Source: Perognathus longimembris pacificus (Eukaryota > Chordata > Mammalia > Rodentia > Heteromyidae). Taken from it: a stretch of 64,000 nt of DNA. A model generated the notes under the pieces. It did not search any database. It saw nothing but the letters and a program-made list of their open reading frames with translations, and was not told where the DNA came from. The DNA lies in contig NC_063170.1 in the NCBI RefSeq assembly GCF_023159225.1, forward strand, positions 57,185,708 to 57,249,707. The letters run 5' to 3'. Positions 1 through 10,715 of the stretch are shown here, piece by piece. Within the stretch, counting starts at the first letter, position 1. Each line of letters starts with the position of its first letter. The position numbers and the translations under genes were made by a program.

Positions 1-500
1 AAAAATAGAGGTTTATTCCAAATTGTTGGAATTGGTTTTGACAGCAAGTAAAGGAAGTGAGTTTGAAGGAGAGCCCTGTCACACAATAAATTAGCATTCT
101 GGGTTCTTTTTTCATAAAGACCTTTTGACTCATCACCTAGACAGACCAGCTGCAGTATCACTGTCACATCTGGGTCTTTCCATATACTCAGGTAGATCCA
201 AAGTAGGCCATCATACCCAATCTTCTTCCACTCACCAATGGATGTCTAGAGTTCCCCTTCCTAGCTTCAAGGAACCTTATGCTAGCAGGTGCACATGTAG
301 CTATCATCTCTGTCTATCAGGTTCTACCAGGGTAGAGTTCTAACAACCTAACCCTTGACCTGGAAGGAAATCCAAATGGTCATCCATGTGGGCCCTCCTC
401 TGCAGGGACCGCTGAAAGGTGGGTCACCCCACATCACCAAACTTACTCCCTCCAGGTCTTTTTGGCATGAGCACAGGGTGAGAAATCAGGACACAGGGAC
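1..500. other. Unique sequence, nothing assigned
   Basis: No exon, SINE or microsatellite that I can support. If TAFA4 starts at 4.7 kb, this is part of its first intron. Confidence 0.4.
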
Positions 501-650
501 TTTTTTTGGGGGGGGGGCAGTAATCCTGCACTGGGGCTTGAACTCAGAGCCTTGTACTCTTGCTTAGCTTTTATCTCAAGGCTGAAGCTCTATCCCTTGA
601 GCCACAACTCCACTTCTTCTGGCTCCTGGATTTTAACCCTAGCCTTTTTG
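501..650 (-). repeat. Old composite ID/B1 SINE fragment
   Basis: Poly-T/G start, then a degenerate minus-strand copy of the ID-type module (GGGGCTTGAACTCAGAGCC, CTTGAGCCACAACTCCACTT). The B1 half is lost. Confidence 0.6.
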
Positions 651-1011
651 TGTGACACACTTGAGTCAAGTCCCCAAATCTGATATGCAGCCCTAATTTC
701 TGGCCTTCTAGAAAGCAGAGCTCTGAGGAACTTTTTTTAAAAAATAAAAGGTATCCTTTATTATTATTTTTAAGTAGTTGTACAAAGGGAGTACTTTTGA
801 GATTTTAAATTCTTCCAGTCTTGCTTTAAGTCTTACATTAAACCAGAATGTGTAGTTAAGTTTATGTCTATTTGTTGTATTAAAGGAGCATTTTTTGGGG
901 GGGCCTGGCTTTACGGAGAATAATGGGTTGATTGGCGATTACATAACTGATAGTTTCAATTTTTTCATAAATAGTAAGTGACAGGAAAGACAAACCTTTG
1001 TCTTAAGAGAG

Positions 1012-1130
1012 GATGGGGTTGGAGGCATGGCTCAGTTGGTAAAGCACTCGCCAATGAGCAAAAGCATCAGGTACTGTGTTCAAAACCCAGTCTCAGACCA
1101 AAACCAGAGGGATGGGGAGGGAGAGAGAGA
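1012..1130 (+). repeat. tRNA-derived SINE
   Basis: GGCATGGCTCAGTTGGTAAA resembles a pol III A box and GTTCAAAACCC a B box. The same kind of unit recurs at 22668-22765. It differs from the common dimeric SINE, so it is a separate older family. Confidence 0.55.
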
Positions 1131-1889
1131 GGAGGTGCATCGGTGGTACCAGCTGACTGGACCACTACATCCTGCAATTTAAGCCTCGCTCTTCAAGCCA
1201 CACCTGGCATTGGCTTTTTTAAATAACATTTTCAAAACAAATTATTATGAAGTGATTAATGTGACCAAGGTCACTTCATTGACCCCCAATGGACATTTCT
1301 GCCTGTCCCCCACTCTCGATCCTGAATCTTCTGAAATGAGGATAAATGGCACTGCATGATCTCCCAATCATTTATGATTGGCTTCAGGACTTGAAGTCAT
1401 CTTGCTAATCCTGGCTGATTTATAGCTAACATCTGATGAACAAACACATGTACACAAACAAATTAGCCCATCACCTAGTTGTTCCATCTATCTGGAGAGG
1501 GGAAAAAAAGTATAAGGCTAGTTCATTTTCTATGATGTGTCCACATGTTTACAAAAAAGAAATAGAGCCACAGAGAAACAAAGGGCACCTGTTTTCTCTC
1601 CTGTGTGAAAGTTAGATCTAAATTACAAACACATATGAAAACATATGCAGGGGTGTATACCTATATACACAAACAAATTGACCAAAATTTGATGTATGTA
1701 GGAGAGGATTCCAATGGTGTGATTTCTTTGAACAGTTAAGTGATGGCTTAACCAAATGAGTACCAGGAAGCTGAGACATATTTTGTTTATAGGGAGAAGG
1801 ACTTAAAAGGAGAAGGGCATATGAATAGAGATATGAAAGGTGAGCAAATGCAAGCATAATGTCCATATGTGAAAATGGAACCAGGTCAC

Positions 1890-2040
1890 TTGAGGGGATG
1901 GGCAGGGTTGGGGTGCAGGGGAGGGAGAATGATGGAAGGGGTGATACTGATCAAGATGCATTGTACTCACAAACTGAACATGTCAAATTGAAACCTATTT
2001 GTACAACTACTTAAAGATGATATGAAATAAAAAGAAATAA
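1890..2040 (+). mobile_element. L1 3' end fragment
   Basis: G-rich stretch, then GATGCATTGTACTCACAAAC, TTGTACAACTAC and an A-rich tail. Inverted relatives lie at 16105-16205 and 56970-57200, so this is a dispersed LINE 3' UTR. Confidence 0.55.
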
Positions 2041-3690
2041 AGTCATACAGAAAGTGGAAAAAACCCCAAAAGCAAGAAAGGATAAAGAGGAAATATAGTT
2101 ATGCAAATTCTGAAGAGATTTGTAAAATGGCAATCTGAGAATTTCATTAGGCTAAGCTTCTTAGTATAGAAATCCCCCAAACTCTCCAACCAGGCAGCTA
2201 ATTGAGAGTTAAGAACTGTCAGAAGACCTCTCCCTCATCCCCTTATACATCACACACAAGCAACATAGAAATCCCTGCTCAATATGGTAATGTGACTTTC
2301 GCCAGTGCTCCGTCAAGTCAGAGGGAGGATTGGCTGGGGATGACGTCATTCCCACATGTTAATCCCCCAGCAGATATAGTTTGGACATCATAGGCCTCAA
2401 CATGCCATTTACATATCAAAGCATTATTTTAAGTGTAAAGATAAATGCGAGGTACAGATAAAAGCAGCTGTGAGAGAAAGGCTATGTGCCACTGAAAAGG
2501 AAGTGGGGGGACAAAGCGAAGGATTTTTCTTTCTTTCCCTTGTTACTAAATGGAACTAGGTCATCAAACAATACACATCTCTAAAAAGATCATAAAATGA
2601 ATATTGAAATTCAAGTGACCTAGAATGGTCTGGTACTAGACATATGAGAAAAATGGCCTCTAATGAAGAATACTCAATAATCAAAGAGAAGTGTGTGTGT
2701 GCATGCACACACACGTGCATGTGTGTTTGTGTGTGTGTGAAAGGAGAGAATAAAAGTCCATTGAAAGACAGGCAAACTGACAACCAATGGTTTTCTGGGA
2801 AGAGCAACTGCCCTGACTCTAACAGGGAAAACTAACCAGGTCAAAAGCCTTCTGATAAATGTTAAAGTGTCCACAGGTAAGGTGACTATGTTAAGGAGCG
2901 TGGTGTCAGGAGGAGAAAGCAAGATCTTGAAAAGCAGAGCAGTGAGAGAGAAGAACTTAGGGAGATAACCTCAAAATGCAGCTTCCAGCTATGAGAATTA
3001 TTGATCGAGCAATATGCTCGCACATATAAAGAAGGCTTTTTGCACAAGTGAGTAATGCCATAACAACTGGGTCATTTGGAGAGGACGCTAAGTCTCCTTA
3101 GTCATAATGATTCTGAACATTGCTCTCATACTGCCTTAATACTGCCCGGGTTTCCATCCAAAGGAAGTATTGGATTTGTGATGCTGATTTGCGACTATCA
3201 ACTTGGCAGAAATGCTTCTCACCAATACAACCACCGTGAGCTGTTGAAGAATTCTTCAAGTCAGACGTTTGTTCTCAAAGGACCGGGTAGAAAACAATGA
3301 TTAGATTGCCAAAATGCCTGGTCCTAAATTCTGTTAGCGTTTGGGTTCGGGGTTTTTGTTGTTTCTGTTTTCTATTTGTTTTATGGAGAATTTGGTTTTG
3401 TGTTTTGTTTGGGGGTTGCGGGGAGTATGGCCCTGTTTTGTTTTTCAGTTTGTCCTGCTAGAAAGCTTAGCCATCACTCTGCCCAAGTTGCACAAGAGGT
3501 TTCCAGTTGAAGACAAACCCTTTGTCAGGGGATTCGAGAAAGAACCAAGGCTTGAAATGCCACCACCACCCCCCAAACCCGGCGGGTGCCAGCCTGGCTC
3601 AGTGTTGAGGGAAGACCAGGGAAAAGTTAAAAGAGCAAAGAGTTCGGAGGTAAGGTGCTTTCACTGGGGAACTAGGGGTGGGGGCTAGGT
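2040..3690. other. Unique sequence with a short (TG)n
   Basis: Holds a (TG)/(CA) run at 2693-2740 and the CCAAT/CRE pair listed separately. A plus-strand donor-like GAG/GTAAGG lies near 3650. No exon can be supported. Confidence 0.4.
2327..2348. promoter_or_regulatory. CCAAT-type motif plus CRE palindrome
   Basis: GATTGGCT at 2328-2335 (reverse CCAAT) followed by TGACGTCA at 2341-2348, a full CREB/ATF palindrome with CpG retained. It lies in unique DNA about 2.3 kb inside the inferred TAFA4 first intron. Confidence 0.35.
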
Positions 3691-3966
3691 GGGGAGAGGG
3701 TGTCCTTAGACCCCGGTGAGGGATGGACGTGTGGCTCGCTCTCAGCGCCCCCCCCCCCACGTGCACCTGGGCAGATAGAACCTGCGGAGCTGATTCCTGC
3801 TTAACTGACACAGCCGCCCGGGAACGTTCCCTGACACCGCTTCAGAAGGGAAAAGCACAGCGCACCCGGCGCTCCCCGCCGCTGGAGAGCATCACCGCCA
3901 AGGACAAGCGCTTCCATGGGGGGTTAAAGATGTCCTTCCTTCCCCCGGGACTGGCAGAGCAAATGA

Positions 3967-3997
<31 letters not shown>

Positions 3998-4012
3998 CAC
4001 GCACACACACGG
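3967..4012 (+). repeat. (CA)n microsatellite in the CpG island
   Basis: Imperfect (CA) run with two G interruptions, next to a G-rich segment. Translated frames across it are artefacts. Confidence 0.9.
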
Positions 4013-4671
4013 GGGTGGGGCGGGGGGATGGAGAGCAGGGGGAAGGAAAGAAACAGAAACGCAGCTTTGGTGGGCAAAGCCAGGAGCCTCGCGCGGGAAG
4101 AGCTGGAACTTGCCGCTGGCTCCACTTGCGCGCGGGCTCCTCGCCGGATGCAGCGGGCGTCCGGAGCCCTCTGGAAGGGCGCCCCACCCCCGGGATTCGG
4201 CAGGGGGATGGAGCCAGGGCTGACCTGCATTCTCCTTTGGCTCCTGTAAGGGGCCGGGGCCTCAGATCCGAAGGATGACGCCCCCCCCCCCAACACCACC
4301 CCCACCCCCGAGGCCAGCGTGTCCGGCACAAGAGCTGGGAGAGTTCCGCCCTGCCCCTCTACTGACAAACTCATCAAGTGGCCACCCCACCTTCCGCGTG
4401 CGCCTGTGCAGAGCCACCGGGGGGACTCTACCTGGGAAGCCCTGAACCCCGAGATTGAAAGCGGGCTACCGTCCCTTCCCGACCCCATATCCTCACTTTA
4501 AAGAGCAAAACTTGCAACTCTGGGGTGCCCGGGACGCCGGCGCAGGGCTGCCCCAGCCTGATTAAACTCCGGGCCGCCTGAGCCGCAGGACAGCGCCTGA
4601 GCGCGGGGACCCACGACCCCTCCAACCGCGCCGTCCAGCCCTCCCGTCCGTTCCCCCGCAAGCCTACTTAC

Positions 4672-4960
4672 TCGGCTGGAGTCGGGGACCAAGTGAGACC
4701 CGCGTGTCCAGGTCGAGGCAGCACGGGAGCCCGAAGATGCGCAGACCTTGGCAATGGCCCGTCCCCTTCGCAGCCGGGCCAAGAGGAAAAAGAGAAAGAA
4801 AAAATAAATAAAGTTCCCCGGTGTCCCCAAAAGGAAGCGAGGCTGATGCGGGATCGAGCGGTGTCTGCGAATGGGGCGATCGCTCCGCAGAGCTCCTGGG
4901 GCCTGCAGCGAGCCGCGCGCGCGCGCCCAGCCGGTGCGCCCCGTCCAGGGTGGCGGGCAG
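4672..4960 (-). other. TAFA4: Putative noncoding exon 1 of TAFA4
   Basis: The exon would end at 4672 with CCAGCCGA followed by GTAAGT, a perfect donor. Its start is set only roughly, at the usual 60-100 bp below the CCAAT box. It has no convincing reading frame, as expected for a 5' UTR exon. A plus-strand lncRNA from the same island cannot be excluded. Confidence 0.45.
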
Positions 4961-4980
4961 CTGGTGGTGGGGACTGGAGG

Positions 4981-5015
4981 CGGGGGTTCGGGGGGGGGGG
5001 GCTGGAGGGGCCGGG
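4981..5015 (+). promoter_or_regulatory. G-quadruplex-prone run in the CpG island
   Basis: At least four G-tracts of three or more, including one run of about thirteen G, with short loops on the plus strand. For a minus-strand gene this is the template strand. It lies just below the CCAAT box. Confidence 0.45.
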
Positions 5016-5034
5016 CTGGCCACCAGCCACGCTG

Positions 5035-5039
5035 ATTGG
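5035..5039 (-). promoter_or_regulatory. CCAAT box (NF-Y type)
   Basis: CGGCCAATCAGCG on the minus strand matches the NF-Y consensus well, including flanks. It sits 5' of the inferred exon 1 in the right orientation. Confidence 0.5.
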
Positions 5040-5433
5040 CCGAGCGGGCCAGCCGCCGGTGCCCTGGTCAGCCCCGCAGTCCACGTGGGCCGCCCCCTCT
5101 CCCCGCCCCGCAGCCGGCCCCACCCCTCGGCTCGGTGCGTCTCTCCCGAGCGCCTCGTAGTGGCCACCGCTCCACCGCTCCGCAGGTGCTGGGGGAAAGT
5201 AAGATATTCTCCCTGATTACCTCCAGCTGCGTGGAGATCCGCGTAAGACAGAGGAATTTAGGGTTCGTGCCCCACCGAGGGCGAAGCAGTTGGTAAGCAG
5301 GATTCCTCTGGCACCCCTGCACGCAGCACGCGCATAACTTATCTGGCTTCGTGTGGTAATTTGCTTGCACACGGGAGCGGGGAAAGCTTGGCACACATAC
5401 CAATGAACGAATACATTTCAGAAAGTATAAAAT

Positions 5434-5550
5434 GCTGGGTGTGGTGATGCACACCTGTAATCTCAGCACTGGGGAGGATGAGGCAGGATTAGTTCAAAGC
5501 CAGTCAGCTTGGTCTACCTAAGTGAGTAACTGTCTAGAATAAAAAAAATA
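5434..5550 (+). repeat. B1 SINE
   Basis: GCTGGGTGTGGTGATGCACA, then ACCTGTAATCTCAGCACT and an A-rich tail are typical of B1 (7SL-derived). Confidence 0.8.
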
Positions 5551-5575
5551 AGAATTATGATAAAATGCAGGCAAG

Positions 5576-5778
5576 GGCTGGGAATACGGCTTAGTGGTAA
5601 AGTGCTTGCCTCGCATGCATGAAGCCCAACAGTTAGATTGCTCAGTACCACATAAACAGAAAAGGCCAGCAGTGGCGTTGTGGCTCAAGTAGAGTGCTAG
5701 CCTGGAGCAAAAGAAGCTCAAGAATAGTGCCCAGGCCCTGAGTTCAAGCCCCAGGACTGGGAAAGAAAAAAAAAAATA
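5576..5778 (+). repeat. Dimeric ID-type SINE (IDL-Geo)
   Basis: ID-like left monomer (GGGCTGGGAATACGGCTTAG) joined to a second ID-like module (GTGGCTCAAGTAGAGTGCTA) and an A tail. Diverged, hence older. Confidence 0.8.
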
Positions 5779-5790
5779 CCATCCAAGATG

Positions 5791-6027
5791 TTTTTTTTTT
5801 TTTTTTTTTTTTCTTTTTGCCAGTCCTGGGCCTTGGACTCAGGGCCTGAGCACTGTCCCTGGCTTTTTTTTTTTTTTTTTTTTTTTTTTGCTCAAGGCTA
5901 GCACTCTGCCACTTGAGCCACAGCACTACTTCTGGCCTTTTCTATATATGTGGTGCTGGGGAATTGAACCCAGGGCTTCATGTATGTGAGGCAAGCACTC
6001 TTGCCACTGGGCCATATTCCCAGCCCT
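5791..6027 (-). repeat. Dimeric ID-type SINE with internal poly-T expansion
   Basis: Minus-strand copy with a TSD (CATCCAAGATG / CCTCCAAGATG). Where other copies have CTTCTTTTTGCTCAAGG, this one has about 27 T in a row. Confidence 0.85.
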
Positions 6028-6164
6028 CCAAGATGTTCTTGACTCCTTCTAAACCTACCCCTGACTTGTACTGGTCCTCTTCCCATCTTCTCTTCAACAA
6101 CCAAAGCAAGGCTAAAAATAATAGACAATTTTAAAAAGTAGTCTTTTTCTAGAGATTGTCTTAT

Positions 6165-6260
6165 CCTGGCTGGCTACATTATACAGCCAGAAAACTGAGG
6201 CACAGAGAGGTTAAACAAGTCAGTAAAGATTACCGAGTTTTGGGAGAGTCAGAGGTAAGG
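6165..6260 (-). repeat. MIR fragment
   Basis: AAAACTGAGGCACAGAGAGG followed by TTAAACAAGTCA is the conserved MIR core in reverse orientation. Unique DNA flanks it (6030-6160 and 6260-6530). Confidence 0.7.
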
Positions 6261-6529
6261 GGTGATATTGTCCAAAAAGAAATATACTCTTGAGCTCTGA
6301 CTTATGGAACTGTAACCTCTCTGTACATCACCTTTATAAAAACAACTGAAAATTTTTAAATATAAAACCCAATGAACAGAGGCTGTGCACATAAAAATTG
6401 AAAACAAAGAATGTGTAATTTACCAAGTAGAATTAGAAATCTGGAGGAAAGTTTGTATTTTTATATGAACTATACACTTAATTGAAATAGTCATCATCTT
6501 TTAAATTAATACAATTTTGTCTCTTCATT

Positions 6530-6803
6530 TATTTTGTTTTGTCTTGGTTTTGTTTTTTGTCAGTTGTGGGGTTTGAACTCAGAGCCTGGGCACTGTCCCT
6601 GAGCTTCTTTGTGCTCAAGGCTAGTGTTCTACCACTTGAGCCACAGTGCCACTTCCAGTTTTTGAATGGTTTATTGGAGATAAGAGTCTCACGGGGACTT
6701 TTCTGCTCAGGCTTCCTGCTCTGGCTGGCTTTGAACCTCGATCCTCACATCTCAGACTCCTGAGTAGCTAAGATTACAAGCATGAGCCACTGGTGCCCAA
6801 CTG
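6530..6803 (-). repeat. Composite B1-dID SINE
   Basis: Reads (minus) B1-like head with GGCTCATGCTTGTAATC, then an ID module ending in GGGTTTGAACTCAGAGCC on the plus strand. Confidence 0.8.
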
Positions 6804-7029
6804 CCTCACTTTAAAACAATTACCAGGTTAATTAATGCTGAACCTTACGTTTGACCCTGCAGTGTGTGGCTTCAGAATTCAAGCCCTTCATTCAATCTTC
6901 AAAGTCTGGGCTAGCAGAGGCATTCTCTGGGAACATGTTACAATAGTAGACTTTCAACATTATATGCATAACACTTGGAAAGCATAGCTGTACTACTGTC
7001 ATTAGCTCAGCTTATAAACTGCTGGTCTT

Positions 7030-7267
7030 TTGTGTGTGTGCATCTGTATTGGGGCTTGAATTTAGGGCCTGAACAGTGTCCTCATAGCTTTATCACTCAA
7101 GGATAGCCACTTGAGCCACAGCTCCACTTCTGCTTTTGGCTCCTTAATTGGCAATTGGAATCTTTGGACTTTGGACTTTCTTGCCCAGGCTGGCTTTGAA
7201 CCTCTGTTCTCAGATCTCAGCCTCCTGAGTAGCTAGGATTACAGGGATGAGCCTCCAGCACCCAGCT
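7030..7267 (-). repeat. Composite B1-dID SINE
   Basis: ID module next to a short TG run, then the B1-like head CTCCTGAGTAGCTAGGATTA on the plus strand. Confidence 0.8.
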
Positions 7268-7669
7268 CAATTGCTAGTCCTTTTACTCAGTACTCATATA
7301 AAATCATGCTCCATTCTGCCTGTGTGCCTTCTGAGTGTATCTTCCCTTCTCTATGCATACTACTTGAACAAATGTATGGCAGACCTCCTGCTTCCACTCC
7401 TCAAGCGTTTGGGCTCCACCCACGTGCCATCATGTTACCTTGCTGATTGTTGAACATCATCAATCACTGACTCTTTATTACCAAAATTGGAGCTTTGCTG
7501 TCAAAACTCTTATTATCAAGTTGTCACCGTTTAAGAGAGAATTCAGGCCTGAGAGACAGGGGGTATGTTCTTGAAGTGTTCCTCAGAAGCTGAGGGCTAA
7601 AATTCCATGATGGGAAAGAAAAGATTCAAGCAAAGCCTGAAATGCATGTCAGAGCATTTCCACACCATC

Positions 7670-7930
7670 CATTTATTCACTCAATAAAAAGTAAAGGTCT
7701 ACTGCACATCAGGCAAAGTCACAGATGCTAGCATATTCAGAAGGAAACATAACACAGATTCTTTCCAGTGGAAAGACAGGCCATTAAAATGATAAATAAG
7801 TGAATTATGAGCTTATACTGGAAGGTGTTACAGAGAAGGGGAGAAGTCGAGATGTGTACCAGTGAAGATGTGACTTGATACTAGTCAGATATCACTGAGC
7901 AAAGCCTTGGAAAAGGTGAGAGATTGAGTC
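7670..7930 (+). repeat. Probable L2-type fossil
   Basis: CATTTATTCACTCAATAAAA onward, then TTCTTTCCAGTGGAAAGACA resembles the ancient LINE2-type pattern of animal genomes. The match is loose. Confidence 0.35.
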
Positions 7931-8303
7931 ACTGAGAACAACTCCACATTCATTCATTCACAAGTGTTTGTTGATTCAGTGTAAAGGGGCTATAGGTTTA
8001 CTGAAGCTTTTGTGTTCTGATCTTCAAGTTTTCCTTGACTGAAAATCAAGTATTTTTGTCTTCATGGGGAAGAACAACCTTGTAGGATTGCATGGAATTC
8101 AGTTTAACATCATAGTCTCCCATTATGAATATTTCTTACTTCCTCAAGTTCATATATGGAAGACAACTCTCAGTACCACAGAATGTGACCTTATTTGGAG
8201 ACAAGGTCATAACAGAGGTAATCAGGTTAAACTGAAGTCTTTAGAGTAGCTTTTAACATGAGATGCCTGTGTCCTTAAAAAAAAAAAAAAAGGAGATATT
8301 TGA

Positions 8304-8490
8304 TCTGGGCACTGGTGGCTCATGCCTGCAATTCTACCCATTCAGAAGGCTGAGCTCTGAGGATCATGGTTTGAAGCCAACTCAGGCAAGCAAACCCATA
8401 AGACTCTTGTCTCCAATTGACCAGCAAAAAGTCAGAAATGAAAGTGTGTCCCAAGTGGTAGAATGCCAGCTATGAGGGAAAAAAAAAGCC
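8304..8490 (+). repeat. Composite B1-dID SINE, diverged
   Basis: TGGGCACTGGTGGCTCATGC head, AAGTGGTAGAATGCCAGC ID module, A tail at 8478-8487. Confidence 0.75.
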
Positions 8491-8702
8491 AAGTGAGAAC
8501 ACTCTGTCCCTGACTTATAACCACAAAACTTACAAAAAGAAAAGGAACGGGGACTTAGAGACACATATGAAGAACATGAAATGTGGAGCAGAGAGTGGTA
8601 TGGTTTGTCTATAACCAAGGAGTGTCAGATATGGCCAGCAAACCACCAACCTAAAGAAGAGAGAGATGTGGGATTTTCTTATATTAGATCTTGCCAACTC
8701 AT

Positions 8703-8731
8703 TTGTGTGTGTGTGTGTGTGTGTGTGTGTT
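8703..8731 (+). repeat. (GT)n microsatellite
   Basis: About 14 perfect GT units. Confidence 0.95.
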
Positions 8732-8849
8732 ACAGTTAAAGGATTTATTTGAATATTTACAGTGAACCAACGTCTTTTATTAAGGAGCAAGAAGCAGCAT
8801 GGTATGACAAACTACAATGGACCCAATCACTACCCAAAAACAGGGGACA

Positions 8850-9095
8850 AATGATGGGAACAATGGCATATATATGTAATCCCAGCTACATGGGACAGAG
8901 ATGAGGAAGATCACAGTTTGTGGTCAATCTAGGCAAAAATGTAGACTCCATCTGGACGAATAAACCAGGCATTGAGGCACACATCTAGCATCACAATTAC
9001 AAGAGGAGTAAAAGTAGAATCACTGTCCAGGCTGGCCTCAGGCAAAAACATGAAACCCTATCAAAAAAATAATAAAGCAAAAAGAGGAGGGATAG
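8850..9095 (+). repeat. Old B1-like SINE
   Basis: TGTAATCCCAGCTACATGGG and a second diverged half ending in A-rich sequence near 9065. Confidence 0.55.
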
Positions 9096-9164
9096 AAAGA
9101 TAGAGTGTCTGTCTAATAAGCACAAGTCTGTGAGTTCAAACTTTTGTTGCTGTTATTTTATCAA

Positions 9165-9410
9165 ATAGCTGCTGTGTTCCAAACCCAGACATGATGCCAG
9201 ACAAAGCAAATGTGGCTTAGGTGTGGAGCTATGGGCGATAGGTGGGCACTAAACCGTTTGACAAATCTGGGTGAGGTAGCTTCAGAAGCAAGATAGGTGC
9301 ATGAGAGAACAGAAAATACACATTCAGAGAATAACAAGTGAGGTAAATCTAAACTGGCTGCCTGGGGTAGGTCACTAAAAGGGGGTGATGTTTGAATCAA
9401 GACCTAAATG
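9165..9410 (+). repeat. Possible L2-type fossil
   Basis: GTGATGTTTGAATCAAGACC near its end resembles the same ancient repeat family as 7670-7930. Weak; the rest of 9100-9800 is unassigned unique DNA. Confidence 0.3.
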
Positions 9411-9799
9411 ACCAAAAGCTAGCTAAGTGAATATCTGAACAAACACAAACAAAAAAATATTCCCAGCAGAGCCAGAAATTTCTCTTGTAAGAGATTATCT
9501 CTGGCTCTTCATTTCCTAACTCCCTTCCTTTTCCTTTTCACCATTCATGTTGCATTTTTTGAGACTGTCTGTAGCATGAAAATTGGGTCCACTTAATGTT
9601 TTTATTGTAAGAACCCATGAAAGTCATATCATCAGGAGTTTGGACACCCCAAAAGGCTCACACCTGATTGGTGTACCTCCTTGATGGCTACACATAGGAT
9701 ACCACATGAGTTCGCACTGTGCTTGTTTTTCCTCATTTATATGACATTTAGAACACTATTATGTACATCCTGGTACATAATCAATATACCAACAATTAG

Positions 9800-10016
9800 G
9801 GCTGGGGATATAGCCTAGTGGCAAGAGTGCCTGCCTCGGATACACGAGGCCCTAGGTTCGATTCCCCAGCACCACATATACAGAAAACGGCCAGAAGCGG
9901 CGCTGTGGCTCAAGTGGCAGAGTGCTAGCCTTGAGCGGGAAGAAGCCAGGGACAGTGCTCAGGCCCTGAGTCCAAGGCCCAGGACTGGCCAAAAAAAAAA
10001 ATATATATATATATAT
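9800..10016 (+). repeat. Young dimeric ID-type SINE (IDL-Geo) with TSD
   Basis: Full-length copy with intact pol III-like boxes (B box GGTTCGATTCC) and an A/AT tail. It is flanked by ATACCAACAATTAG on both sides, so the insertion is clear. It carries the diagnostic GGATACACGAGGCCCTAGG and GCGGGAAGAAGCC bases of the young group. Confidence 0.93.
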
Positions 10017-10029
10017 ATATACCAACAAT

Positions 10030-10715
10030 TAGCCTACCAAGGAAAATTCTGATTCGCCTAGGCCTATCTATAAAACTCACTCATTATCAGGCACAACTTA
10101 AGTTTTAAATTTCTGAGATGCTCTTATACTCCGAGTATAATTTTTTCGATTAATAAAACCAACAGCTAGTATCAGTTTAAAGACTGTATACTTGCTATGC
10201 TAACTGTTGCACAAAAACTATGCTTACAGCCCAGTAAGGTACATTCTCCTAATTTTCACTTTCAGAGGGAGGAACTGGAGATCAAAAGGGGCTAATAAGT
10301 CCAAAGCCAAAACTACTATTAAATTACGTGATTATCTTCTGCCTCGAGACATCTCTTTTGACTCTGCCCGGATGGCTAGGCAGAAACAAGAAACAAGGAC
10401 AAAAAGAATACAAAATCTATTAGTCTACTCCTTTGCATTTTGTCTTTGAAAATTCCAAAGTGTTGTTTTCCAATTTGCTTTCATTTATCACCCACTCTCA
10501 CCCCCTCCCCGCCCCAGTCCTCTAGCTTTCAAGTTCGCTTTTCTAGACAGATATTTACTTTGCATTCCTGCACATTAAACTGGGCAACTTTGGTAAATGG
10601 AACAATTGATGGGGTTTTGTTGTCGTTGTTGTTGTTTTCCATCTATCTGTCCCTTAGCTTCAAGCTTCAAACTTCTTAGAGCTCAGCATACTTTGACACA
10701 CATTTGATGCAAGTC
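10030..10715. other. Unique AT-rich sequence, nothing assigned
   Basis: No exon or repeat supported, apart from a short TTG run near 10620. Confidence 0.4.

Larger units (their letters stand above)
3690..5340. promoter_or_regulatory. CpG island, inferred TAFA4 promoter
   Basis: This is the only long GC- and CpG-rich block in the window. It holds several GC boxes (for example around 5100-5125), CACGTG E-boxes at 3758-3763 and 5082-5087, a minus-strand CCAAT box near 5035-5039 and a G-run at 4981-5015. A consensus minus-strand donor lies at 4671-4666. About 44 kb separate it from the EOGT stop codon, with EOGT on the same strand. In human and mouse the gene downstream of EOGT is TAFA4, transcribed the same way, so I infer its promoter. 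No TAFA4 coding exon was found, so the assignment rests on synteny. Confidence 0.6.

Noticed and set aside
3341..3650. Plus-strand exon ending at GAG/GTAAGG near 3650
   Set aside because: A good donor but no acceptor, start site or conserved frame that I can support; kept only as a remark in the region entry.
3723..5216. Long open frames on both strands in the CpG island (up to about 198 codons)
   Set aside because: High GC removes stop codons. Frames overlap on both strands, run through the (CA)n and G-runs, and show no domain.
6539..6763. Recurrent short proteins with shared words (for example LSVVGFELRAWALS, KWQSASLEQKEARDSAQALS)
   Set aside because: They recur because they are translations of the same SINEs in different copies, not a gene family.
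9800..10016. Possible tRNA gene (A and B boxes)
   Set aside because: The unit is a dimeric SINE with poly-A tail and TSD, and cannot fold as a tRNA. Same for the other copies.
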